DNA from: an uncultured beta proteobacterium
Lineage (GTDB): Bacteria > Pseudomonadota > Gammaproteobacteria > Burkholderiales > Burkholderiaceae_C
Direction: 5' to 3'
NCBI GenBank assembly: GCA_903840825.1
Contig: CAIMHL010000530.1
Span: 1 to 14,442 of the forward strand
DNA: 14,442 nt
Shown: positions 1 to 6,624 of the stretch, one piece after another
Position numbering within the stretch: position 1 is the stretch's first letter
Layout of the letters: the number at the start of each line of letters is the position of its first letter
The notes under the pieces: model-generated
Database searches by the model: none
What the model was told of the DNA's origin: nothing
The model's input: the letters and a program-made list of their open reading frames with translations, nothing else
Translations under genes and position numbers: made by a program

Positions 1-14
1 ACCTTAAATAATCC

Positions 15-728
15 ATGAACTTACTTGCCTTTGATACCAGCACCGACCAGATGTCAATGGCCGTGCAGCGCGCCGCCCACAGCACCCGCCCGCTTCAGGT
101 TTGGTCGCTTGCCGCCCCCGGCGGCGCGCAAACCTCGGCCCATTTGATTCCCGCGATCCAGGGTTTGATGGCGCAGGCTGAACTCAGCTTTGACCAACTT
201 GATGCCATCGTCTTTGGCCACGGCCCCGGCTCTTTTACCGGCCTTCGCACCGCGTGCGCTGTGGCGCAAGGCTTGGCTTACGGTGCGCGCGTGCCGGTGC
301 TGCCCGTGGACACTTTGTTGGCCGTGGCCGAAGAAGCCCGCCTCCAGCACGCCCCTGAACAAGAAAATTACAGCGTAGTTGCCCTGCTGGACGCCCGCAT
401 GGACGAAATGTACGCGGGGCGTTATGTGTTTAACAACGGCGCATGGACGCAAACACAGGGCCACATCCTGCTCAGCCCAGACCAACTGGTGTGCGAGCCC
501 GAAGATGCCGTAGCGGGCAACGTGTTGGCGCCCTACGGCGCACGGTTGAACATCCCTTTGGCCCGATATGTCACAGCCCTGCCCACCGCCACCGCCCTGC
601 TGCGACTCGCACCCCAGTTGCTATTCAGTGGTGGCGCTATCGCCGCCGACCAGGCTTTGCCTTTGTATGTGCGCGACAAAGTCGCCAAAACCACCGCCGA
701 GCGAGCCGCCGAGAAAGCGGCCTTGTGA
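15..728 (+). CDS. tsaB: TsaB (YeaZ), tRNA t6A37 threonylcarbamoyltransferase complex subunit
   Basis: TsaB is the non-catalytic partner of TsaD in the bacterial TsaB-TsaD-TsaE complex, which transfers the threonylcarbamoyl group to A37 of ANN-decoding tRNAs in the cytoplasm. The 237-residue product has the ASKHA-fold start AFDTST (residues 5-10), the family hallmark GHGPGSFTGLR (68-78), and the conserved VALLDARMDEMYAG segment in the middle. Length is normal for the family (about 230). The ATG at 15 lies only 14 bases from the window edge and has no Shine-Dalgarno; the A/T-rich TTAAAT just upstream could be a -10 element, so leaderless expression is possible. Its stop codon overlaps a GTG in the rimI frame (GTGA), a linkage common in proteobacteria. 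Identification is confident; the upstream promoter cannot be judged. Confidence 0.96.
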   Translation: MNLLAFDTSTDQMSMAVQRAAHSTRPLQVWSLAAPGGAQTSAHLIPAIQGLMAQAELSFDQLDAIVFGHGPGSFTGLRTACAVAQGLAYGARVPVLPVDTLLAVAEEARLQHAPEQENYSVVALLDARMDEMYAGRYVFNNGAWTQTQGHILLSPDQLVCEPEDAVAGNVLAPYGARLNIPLARYVTALPTATALLRLAPQLLFSGGAIAADQALPLYVRDKVAKTTAERAAEKAAL

Positions 729-1222
729 GTCTGCCCATGCGCCAGGTTGAGGCGCGCTTTGAGCCACTCACGGTTGACCATCTGGACGCCGTGCTGCTTG
801 TTGAGCAACTCGCCTATGCCAAGCCTTGGTCAAGCAGCAACTTTGTGGACTCTCTCAACGCCGGTTACCAAGCCCAGAGGCTTCTGGCCGGCAACACCTT
901 GCTGGGCTATTTTGTGGCCATGAAGGGCGTCGATGAAGTGCATTTGCTCAACATCACGGTGGCCCCCGCCTACCAGCGCCAAGGCTGGGCGCACGTCATG
1001 CTGGACGCATTGGCCATTTGGGCACAAGGCCAGCGGGCCGACTGGCTTTGGCTGGAAGTGCGCGTGGGCAACCAGCGCGCCATAGAGGTCTATGAAGCCC
1101 AGGGGTTTGCCCGTGTGGGCCAGCGCAAAAAATACTACCCAGCGGTCAATGGCCTGCGTGAAGACGCCATCGTCATGAGCCGGTCATTAAGGGCGCCCGA
1201 GTCGGTCAAAATAGCGCCATGA
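725..1222 (+). CDS. rimI: RimI-type ribosomal-protein S18 alanine N-acetyltransferase
   Basis: This is a GNAT-fold acetyltransferase; the family uses acetyl-CoA to acetylate the N-terminal alanine of ribosomal protein S18. Counted from GTG 725 it has 165 residues. The core contains LLNITVAPAYQRQGW (acetyl-CoA pyrophosphate loop, Q/R-x-x-G), then LWLEVRVGN and VYEAQGF. Glu111 and Tyr123 match the catalytic Glu and Tyr of E. coli RimI, and KKYYP precedes the conserved REDAIVM end. Start choice: GTG 725 overlaps the tsaB stop as GTGA and suits coupled translation; ATG 737, four codons later, is equally possible. Neither has a strong ribosome binding site. The frame is open further upstream inside tsaB, but that part has no GNAT similarity. 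The stop overlaps the next gene's start as ATGA. Confidence 0.93.
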   Translation: MSLPMRQVEARFEPLTVDHLDAVLLVEQLAYAKPWSSSNFVDSLNAGYQAQRLLAGNTLLGYFVAMKGVDEVHLLNITVAPAYQRQGWAHVMLDALAIWAQGQRADWLWLEVRVGNQRAIEVYEAQGFARVGQRKKYYPAVNGLREDAIVMSRSLRAPESVKIAP

Positions 1223-2130
1223 GCCTCGACCTAGACACCCGCCAACGCGCCATGCTGCAAGAAATGGGCGTGCACGTCTGGCTGCCCGAGCCAGCAAAAG
1301 CCCCGGTGGTGGTGGCGACCCCAGCTGCCGCCCTGTCAGCCCCACCAAAGCCTACTGCCGACGCTATAGAAAAAATAGCTGCTCAAGCTATCCAGGCGGC
1401 GCCTACAGCCACTAAAGCCTTAAAACCCCTGCCCGCCACCCATTTGGCAACCGCCCCCGCAGAGCCTGGCAACGCCACACTGGCCGCCGGTATTGCCGAC
1501 ATGGACTGGCCCACGCTTAGCAACGCCCTGCACCAATGCCAAGCCTGCAAACTCTGCACCGGCCGCCGCGCTCCCGTGTTTGAAGCTTCTAATGCTGCCC
1601 TTGACGCGACCTGGCACGCCGACTGGTTGGTGGTGGGCGACCCGCCCGATGAAAACGAAGAGCGCGAGGACACCCCCTTTGTCGACCAAACCGGTCAACT
1701 GCTGGACAACATGCTCAAAGCCGTTGGGGTGGCCCGCCGCAACCCAGCGGAAAACCCAGATGAGCCCCGCCTGCCCGCCCACACCGCCTACGTGACGCAG
1801 GTCGTGAAATGCCGCAGCAACCCCGCCCGCAACCCCACGCCGCAAGAGCTGGCCACCTGCGCGCACTTTTTACGCCGCGAAGTAGCGCTGGTGCAGCCCA
1901 AAGTGATCCTGGCCATGGGCCGCTTTGCCGCCCAAACGCTGCTGCATGGCAGCCTGCCTGAGGGCAGCAAAACACCCTTTGGCAAACTGCGCGGCACGGT
2001 CTACCGCTTCCAGGGCATCCCGGTGGTGGTGACCTACCACCCCAGCTATCTGCTGCGCACACCCTTGGACAAAGCCCGCGCCTGGGCGGATCTTTGTTTG
2101 GCCATGGCCGTGACACAAAGCGGCACCTAA
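1219..2130 (+). CDS. Uracil-DNA glycosylase, family 4-like (4Fe-4S)
   Basis: This is a predicted DNA repair enzyme that excises uracil from DNA. The 303-residue product has an N-terminal tail (about 1-95) rich in Ala and Pro, then the catalytic domain. Four cysteines fit the family 4 iron-sulfur pattern: C107-x2-C110, and C198-x15-C214 within VVKCRSNPARNP. The C-terminal motif HPSYLLR (274-280) is intact. Motif A, normally close to GEAPG followed by a G-x-PFVG-x-xG segment, reads GDPPD (140-144) and then EDTPFVDQTG, so several glycines are aspartate here. Activity on uracil is therefore likely but not certain. The ATG overlaps the rimI stop by 4 bp, and CAAAAT sits 6 bases before it with no Shine-Dalgarno. 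Part of the N-terminal tail appears to be encoded by a dispersed-repeat remnant (separate entry). tsaB-rimI-UDG is a common order in betaproteobacteria. Confidence 0.88.
   Translation: MSLDLDTRQRAMLQEMGVHVWLPEPAKAPVVVATPAAALSAPPKPTADAIEKIAAQAIQAAPTATKALKPLPATHLATAPAEPGNATLAAGIADMDWPTLSNALHQCQACKLCTGRRAPVFEASNAALDATWHADWLVVGDPPDENEEREDTPFVDQTGQLLDNMLKAVGVARRNPAENPDEPRLPAHTAYVTQVVKCRSNPARNPTPQELATCAHFLRREVALVQPKVILAMGRFAAQTLLHGSLPEGSKTPFGKLRGTVYRFQGIPVVVTYHPSYLLRTPLDKARAWADLCLAMAVTQSGT
1363..1405 (+). repeat. Probable remnant of a Comamonadaceae-type dispersed repeat, translated in frame
   Basis: The perfect inverted repeat GCTAT (1363-1367) / ATAGC (1375-1379) is separated by seven mostly A bases and followed directly by TGCTCAAGC. 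This layout, GCTAT-N6/7-ATAGCTGCT followed by a GCGCTTG-like half, matches small dispersed elements that I recall as common between genes in Rhodoferax, Polaromonas and Acidovorax. Here it lies inside the UDG gene, in frame (GCT at 1363 is codon 49), and supplies part of the Ala-rich linker. It is more AT-rich than its flanks. The 3' half is degenerate and the right border is a guess. The match is from memory, so confidence is moderate. Confidence 0.45.
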
Positions 2131-2183
2131 ACTTGTAAAAACCAGACTTGCCTGCTTGTTCTTTGTATTTCAGGAGCCCTTCC

Positions 2184-4205
2184 ATGACCGCCTACCCCCA
2201 CCTTTTTTCCCCGCTCGACCTGGGCTTCACCACCCTGCCCAACCGGGTCATCATGGGTTCCATGCACGTTGGGCTCGAAGAAGCCAAAGACGGGTTTAAC
2301 CGCATGGCCGCGTTTTACGCGGAACGCACGCGGGGCGGTGTCGGCCTGATCGTGACGGGCGGCATTGCCCCCAATGACCGGGGTCGCCCCATGCCCGGTG
2401 GCGCCCGCATGACCAGCGCGGCCGATGCCGAAAAGCACAAAGTGGTGACGCAGGCCGTGCATGACGCTGGTGGCAAGATTGCCATGCAAATTTTGCACTT
2501 TGGCCGCTACGCCTACCACCCCGAGCTGGTGGCCCCCAGCGCCTTGCAAGCGCCCATCAACCCGTTTCGCCCCAACCCGCTGAGCGGCGAAGAGGTGATG
2601 CAAACCATCGAAGACTTTGTGAACTGCGCCGCTCTCGCCCAAAGTGCGGGCTACGACGGCGTGGAAATCATGGGCTCAGAGGGCTATTTGCTCAACGAAT
2701 TTATCGCCGCACGCACCAACCAGCGCGACGACGAATGGGGCGGCAGCTATGAGAACCGTATCCGTTTCCCAGTTGAGATTGTGCGACGCACCCGCGAGCG
2801 CGTGGGCACCAACTTCATCATCATTTACCGCCTCTCTATGCTGGACCTGGTTGAAGGCGGCTCCACGCTGGACGAGGTGATTCAACTGGCCCAAGCCATC
2901 GAGGCAGCGGGCGCCACCATCATCAACACCGGCATTGGCTGGCACGAGGCACGCATTCCCACCATTGCCACCAAAGTGCCGCGCGCTGCCTTTGCTTGGG
3001 TCACCCAAAAGCTCAAGGGGAAAGTCGGCATTCCCTTGGTCGCCACTAACCGCATCAACACGCCCGAGGTGGTGGAGCAATTGCTGGCCGATGGTTTTTG
3101 TGACCTGGTCTCCATGGCCCGCCCCTTTCTGGCGGACCCGCTGTTTATTGCGAAAGCCGCTGCAGGCAAAGCCGACGAGATCAACACCTGCATTGGCTGC
3201 AACCAAGCCTGCCTGGACCACACCTTTGGCGGCAAGATCACCTCGTGTCTGGTGAACCCGCGCGCCTGCCATGAAACGCTGCTCAACATCGTGCCCTCTT
3301 CCAGCCGGGGCCGTATGGCAGTGGTCGGTGCCGGACCCGCCGGGCTGGCTTTTGCCACTACTGCCGCGCAACGGGGTTTTGACGTCACCTTGTTTGAAGC
3401 CGCCGCTGAGATTGGTGGGCAATTCAATATCGCCAAACAAGTGCCCGGCAAAGAAGAGTTTTTCGAGACCCTGCGCTTCTTTGGCCGTCAGATTGAGCTG
3501 ACCGGTGTCAAGCTGCAACTTAATCACCGGGTGAGCGCCGAGGAGCTCATCAAAGGTGCCTACGCACACATTGTTTTAGCCACGGGCGTGACCCCGCGCC
3601 TGCCCGCGATTGACGGCATCGACCACCCCAAGGTGATGACCTACCTAGACGTCTTGCGCGACAAACGCCCGGTCGGCCACACCGTGGCCCTGATTGGGGC
3701 GGGCGGCATTGGCTTTGACGTGGCGGAGTTTTTGTTGCACCACGGCACCAGCCCCAGCCAGGACCCGGCCAAGTTTTTTGCCGAATGGGGGGTCGATACC
3801 CAATTCAGCGGGCGCGGCGGCTTGCAGACTCCGGTGATCGAAAAAAGCAGCCGAAAAGTCTTTTTACTGCAACGCAAAGTGAGCAAAGTAGGCGACGGTC
3901 TGGGTAAAACCACAGGTTGGATTCACCGCACCTCGCTCAAAAACCGCGCGGTCGAGATGATCGCTGGCGTGAGCTACCGCAAAATCGACGACGCCGGCCT
4001 GCACCTCACCGTGGGCGAGCGCGAGATGGTGATTCCCGCCGACACCATCGTGGTGTGCGCCGGGCAAGACCCCCAGCGCGCCTTGCAGGCAGAACTGGTG
4101 GCGGCGGGTTGTCAGGTTCACCTCATTGGCGGTGCCGATGTGGCGGTGGAGTTGGATGCCAAACGCGCCATCAAGCAAGGCACTGAGCTGGCGGTGGCCT
4201 TGTAA
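2184..4205 (+). CDS. fadH: NADPH-dependent 2,4-dienoyl-CoA reductase
   Basis: FadH reduces 2,4-dienoyl-CoA intermediates so that unsaturated fatty acids can enter beta-oxidation; it is a cytoplasmic FMN, FAD and 4Fe-4S enzyme. The 673-residue product is nearly the length of E. coli FadH (672). Residues 1-330 form an Old Yellow Enzyme-type TIM barrel with the active-site Tyr168 in GSEGYLLNEF and His254 in GIGWHEARIPT. The cluster ligands C336, C339, C343 and C355 follow in CIGCNQAC and TSCLVNPRAC. Then come a dinucleotide-binding GAGPAG (382-387) and a second one, GAGGIG (505-510), for FAD and NADPH. The ATG at 2184 has a GGAG 6 bases upstream; an upstream in-frame ATG at 2148 has no family similarity and was not chosen. 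It starts 53 bp after the UDG and may be read from the same transcript. It converges on the MAPEG gene with only 16 bp between stops. Confidence 0.96.
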   Translation: MTAYPHLFSPLDLGFTTLPNRVIMGSMHVGLEEAKDGFNRMAAFYAERTRGGVGLIVTGGIAPNDRGRPMPGGARMTSAADAEKHKVVTQAVHDAGGKIAMQILHFGRYAYHPELVAPSALQAPINPFRPNPLSGEEVMQTIEDFVNCAALAQSAGYDGVEIMGSEGYLLNEFIAARTNQRDDEWGGSYENRIRFPVEIVRRTRERVGTNFIIIYRLSMLDLVEGGSTLDEVIQLAQAIEAAGATIINTGIGWHEARIPTIATKVPRAAFAWVTQKLKGKVGIPLVATNRINTPEVVEQLLADGFCDLVSMARPFLADPLFIAKAAAGKADEINTCIGCNQACLDHTFGGKITSCLVNPRACHETLLNIVPSSSRGRMAVVGAGPAGLAFATTAAQRGFDVTLFEAAAEIGGQFNIAKQVPGKEEFFETLRFFGRQIELTGVKLQLNHRVSAEELIKGAYAHIVLATGVTPRLPAIDGIDHPKVMTYLDVLRDKRPVGHTVALIGAGGIGFDVAEFLLHHGTSPSQDPAKFFAEWGVDTQFSGRGGLQTPVIEKSSRKVFLLQRKVSKVGDGLGKTTGWIHRTSLKNRAVEMIAGVSYRKIDDAGLHLTVGEREMVIPADTIVVCAGQDPQRALQAELVAAGCQVHLIGGADVAVELDAKRAIKQGTELAVAL

Positions 4206-4221
4206 CCCAATTTAAAGGCGG

Positions 4222-4614
4222 TCAGGCCAGCGTCAATATAGCCACGCAGGTGGCTAATCCGGCAGTCCAAACCAGCGTGCGAATGGTGCCAAGATTGAGC
4301 AAATACACGGCCACATAGGCCACACGCAGGCCAATGAAAAGCATCGCCAGGGTGTCAATGCGGCTTTGGTCTGCGAGCGCTTGCTGGGCCAGCACCACCG
4401 CAGCAATAAACAGTGGCGCGGCTTCAAAGCCGTTGTTTTGAGCGGCTACAGCGCGGGCCTGCCAGCCACCCAGCTTGGCCTCCCATTCGCGTGGATTCTG
4501 GTTGTCATAGCCCCCGTTTTGGCGCGACAAGCGGGCCGCGCCCGCCTTGGCAAGGCCCACCGTCAATACCGGCAGCACGCAGGCCGCCAAAACACACCAG
4601 TTAGCAATTGTCAT
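4222..4614 (-). CDS. MAPEG family membrane protein
   Basis: This is a small integral membrane protein of the MAPEG superfamily (membrane-associated proteins in eicosanoid and glutathione metabolism). Bacterial members are mostly uncharacterised, so no substrate can be given. The 130-residue product has about four hydrophobic segments (roughly 3-22, 63-80, 85-107 and 112-129). The family signature RAVAAQNNGFEAAPLF (54-69) carries the conserved Arg, Asn and Glu-x-x-Pro pattern, and R97 is followed by tyrosines at 100 and 104. The start is supported by AAGGA placed 5 bases upstream of the ATG. It lies 33 bp downstream of the cation transporter on the same strand and is probably cotranscribed with it. 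No terminator hairpin is visible in the 16 bp between it and fadH. Confidence 0.86.
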   Translation of the reverse strand: MTIANWCVLAACVLPVLTVGLAKAGAARLSRQNGGYDNQNPREWEAKLGGWQARAVAAQNNGFEAAPLFIAAVVLAQQALADQSRIDTLAMLFIGLRVAYVAVYLLNLGTIRTLVWTAGLATCVAILTLA

Positions 4615-4647
4615 AAGTTTCCTTGGGGAATTGAAGGCACATTGTCG

Positions 4648-5607
4648 CTATTTGTTCGGTGGCATAACCGGCGTAGCATGGTCCAGGTCTGGCCGACGCC
4701 ACGGGTCCACATGGGTCATCAGGTTGAGCACGCGGTGGCGTTGCAAGACGCGCTGGCGGGCCAGCACGGCAATGTCGTGCCCGGCCTCCACAGTGATCAG
4801 GGCGTCCACCTCAATGTGGGCGTCCACCACAATCATGTCGCCCATTTTGCGGGTGCGCACATCGTGCACATCGCTCACCCCCGGGGTGTCCATCAGGGTC
4901 TTACGAATGGCCTGCACCTCTTCATCATCGACCGCGCGATCCATCAGGTCATGCAAGGCGTCCCAGGTGAAGCTCCAACCCATTTTGGCGACCATAAAGC
5001 CCACAATCAAGGCGGCAATCGGATCAAGAATCGGGTACCCGGCCAGGTTACCCACAATGCCGATGCCCACCACCAGGGAGGACGCCGCATCTGAGCGGGC
5101 GTGCCAAGCGTTAGCCACCAGCATGCTGGACTTGACCCGTTTGGCCACCGCCAACATGTAGCGAAACAGCAGCTCTTTGGCCACCAGCGCGCCACCCGCC
5201 ACCCAAAGCGCCATCACATGCACGGTCTCAATAGTGGCGGGCGACTCCAACTTGCGCGCCGCCGACCACAGCATGCCGACACCCACGGCTAGCAGCAGCA
5301 GGCCCAACACCATCGAAGCCGCGGTCTCAAACCGCTGGTGTCCGTAGGGGTGGTCTTCGTCGGCGTCTTTTTGGGCGTGATGACCGGCAAACAGCACCAC
5401 AAAATCAGCCACCAGGTCTGACAGGGAGTGGATACCGTCGGCAATCAAAGCCTGCGACTTGGCCATCACACCCACCACAATCTGAACGATGGTGAGCACC
5501 AGATTGACCCCCACGCTCACCCAAGTGCTGCGAGACGCCGCAGCCGCCCGCTCGGCCGGGGTGTGCTCGGTGTCTTCGGGGTCGTCGCTGATATCGGGAA
5601 AATTCAT
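4648..5607 (-). CDS. Cation diffusion facilitator (CDF) family metal transporter
   Basis: CDF proteins are inner-membrane proton antiporters that export divalent metals such as Zn2+, Fe2+, Mn2+, Co2+ or Cd2+. This 319-residue protein has a hydrophilic N-terminus (1-28), about six membrane segments, and a C-terminal cytoplasmic domain (about 215-300) beginning near DALHDLMDRAVD. Metal-site motifs are HSLSD in TM2 (H60-x3-D64, preceded by D57) and HARSD in TM5 (H169-x3-D173). The loop DEDHPYGHQRFE (83-94) is the conserved CDF signature after TM2. The substrate cannot be fixed from sequence; an H-x3-D pair in both helices is often associated with zinc. ATG 5607 was chosen because it gives the normal length; the frame remains open upstream but would run into pyrF antisense. 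There is no strong Shine-Dalgarno. It is divergent from pyrF and followed by the MAPEG gene. Confidence 0.92.
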   Translation of the reverse strand: MNFPDISDDPEDTEHTPAERAAAASRSTWVSVGVNLVLTIVQIVVGVMAKSQALIADGIHSLSDLVADFVVLFAGHHAQKDADEDHPYGHQRFETAASMVLGLLLLAVGVGMLWSAARKLESPATIETVHVMALWVAGGALVAKELLFRYMLAVAKRVKSSMLVANAWHARSDAASSLVVGIGIVGNLAGYPILDPIAALIVGFMVAKMGWSFTWDALHDLMDRAVDDEEVQAIRKTLMDTPGVSDVHDVRTRKMGDMIVVDAHIEVDALITVEAGHDIAVLARQRVLQRHRVLNLMTHVDPWRRPDLDHATPVMPPNK

Positions 5608-5636
5608 GAGGGTGTTCGATCTGGGTAAGGCTTGAA

Positions 5637-5664
5637 AAAGTAGCGTGAGTTTAGAACGCCTCAA
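5637..5664 (-). promoter_or_regulatory. Weak candidate promoter for the CDF transporter
   Basis: On the minus strand, TTGAGG (5664-5659) and TACTTT (5642-5637) are separated by 16 bases. They lie 30-57 bp upstream of the transporter ATG in the 85-bp divergent region shared with pyrF. Both hexamers are imperfect matches to the sigma-70 consensus, so this is only a suggestion. Confidence 0.25.
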
Positions 5665-5680
5665 GAAGGTGGGGGTTTTA

Positions 5681-5692
5681 TACAATCCCGGC
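5681..5692 (+). promoter_or_regulatory. Candidate -10 element placing the pyrF transcript start at its ATG
   Basis: TACAAT at 5681-5686 (within TTTATACAAT) is a good sigma-70 -10 match. It ends six bases before the pyrF ATG at 5693, so the predicted transcription start falls on or within a base or two of the start codon. No Shine-Dalgarno is present between them. No convincing -35 hexamer was found 16-18 bases upstream. Confidence 0.4.
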
Positions 5693-6556
5693 ATGACATT
5701 CCTAGACCAACTCCGCGCCGCCGAACGGCACAATGACTCCATGCTGTGCGTGGGCCTGGACCCCGATCCCGCCAAATTCCCTGCCGCCTTCAAGGGTGAT
5801 GCCCACAAAATATTTGATTTTTGCGCCGCCATTGTGGACGCCACGGCCGATCTGGCCATGGCCTTCAAGCCGCAAATTGCCTACTTTGCCGCCCACCGCG
5901 CCGAAGACCAGTTGGAACGGCTGATGGCGCACATGCGCCGTAACGCGCCCCAAGTGCCGATTATTTTGGATGCCAAACGCGGAGACATTGGCAGCACCGC
6001 CGAGCAATACGCCATCGAGGCGTTTGAGCGCTACGGCGCTGACGCAGTCACGCTCTCGCCCTTCATGGGCTTTGACTCGGTGCAGCCTTATCTCAAATAC
6101 CACGGCAAAGGCGCTTTCTTGCTGTGCCGCACCTCCAACCCCGGCGGGGATGATTTGCAAAACCAGCGCTTGTCATCGGTTAGCGGGGAGCCGCTGATCT
6201 ACGAGCACATCGCACGCTTGGCCCAAGGCCCCTGGAATCTGAACGGCCAGCTCGGCCTGGTCGTGGGTGCCACTTACCCGGCCGAGATTGAGCGTGTGCG
6301 CACTGTAGCCCCCACATTGCCCTTGCTCATTCCCGGTGTCGGTGCCCAAGGCGGCGATGCCGTGGCCACCGTCAAGGCGGGCTGGCGTGGCATCAAAGCC
6401 GCCAGCGGTGAGGCTGGCGAAACCCATGCCCCAATCATCGTCAACTCTTCACGCGCCATTTTGTACGCCTCCTCCGGTGCCGACTTTGCCCAAGCGGCGC
6501 GCCTTGAAGCCCTCAAAACCCGGGACGTGCTGAGAGCCGCCAAACAGCAAGCCTAG
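5693..6556 (+). CDS. pyrF: Orotidine 5'-phosphate decarboxylase (type 2)
   Basis: PyrF converts orotidine 5'-phosphate to UMP, the last step of de novo pyrimidine synthesis, in the cytoplasm. The 287-residue length fits the longer type 2 subfamily rather than the roughly 240-residue E. coli type. Catalytic residues are in DAKRGDIGSTAEQYA: D93, K95 and D98, with K59 in AFKPQIAYF completing the charged network. CVGLDPDP (19-26) opens the barrel, GVGAQGGD (215-222) is the phosphate loop, and NSSRAILYAS (251-260) is the conserved end. ATG 5693 is preferred over an in-frame GTG at 5645 because the family begins at the MTFLDQL region. There is no Shine-Dalgarno, but a -10-like TACAAT ends 6 bases before the ATG. 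It is divergent from the CDF gene, with fadD following 68 bp downstream. Confidence 0.96.
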   Translation: MTFLDQLRAAERHNDSMLCVGLDPDPAKFPAAFKGDAHKIFDFCAAIVDATADLAMAFKPQIAYFAAHRAEDQLERLMAHMRRNAPQVPIILDAKRGDIGSTAEQYAIEAFERYGADAVTLSPFMGFDSVQPYLKYHGKGAFLLCRTSNPGGDDLQNQRLSSVSGEPLIYEHIARLAQGPWNLNGQLGLVVGATYPAEIERVRTVAPTLPLLIPGVGAQGGDAVATVKAGWRGIKAASGEAGETHAPIIVNSSRAILYASSGADFAQAARLEALKTRDVLRAAKQQA

Positions 6557-6624
6557 CGCGGGCTTGCGAATCGTCAACCGTGACTTTCACGGCCTTCCTA
6601 GACTGCGTTTTTGGGGAGGCCATC

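Noticed and set aside
443..724. Open extension of the rimI frame upstream into tsaB
   Set aside because: It overlaps the confidently identified tsaB, and its translation has no acetyltransferase features; GTG 725 or ATG 737 gives the normal family length.
2676..3569. Long minus-strand open frame inside fadH
   Set aside because: It lies wholly antisense to a gene with intact catalytic and cofactor motifs; such shadow frames are expected in GC-rich DNA.
4206..4221. Possible bidirectional terminator between fadH and the MAPEG gene
   Set aside because: Only 16 bases separate the stops and no stem with a T-run is visible.
5608..5868. Open extension of the CDF transporter frame into pyrF antisense
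   Set aside because: The extra 87 residues lack CDF similarity and would run antisense through the start of pyrF; the family length is met from ATG 5607.
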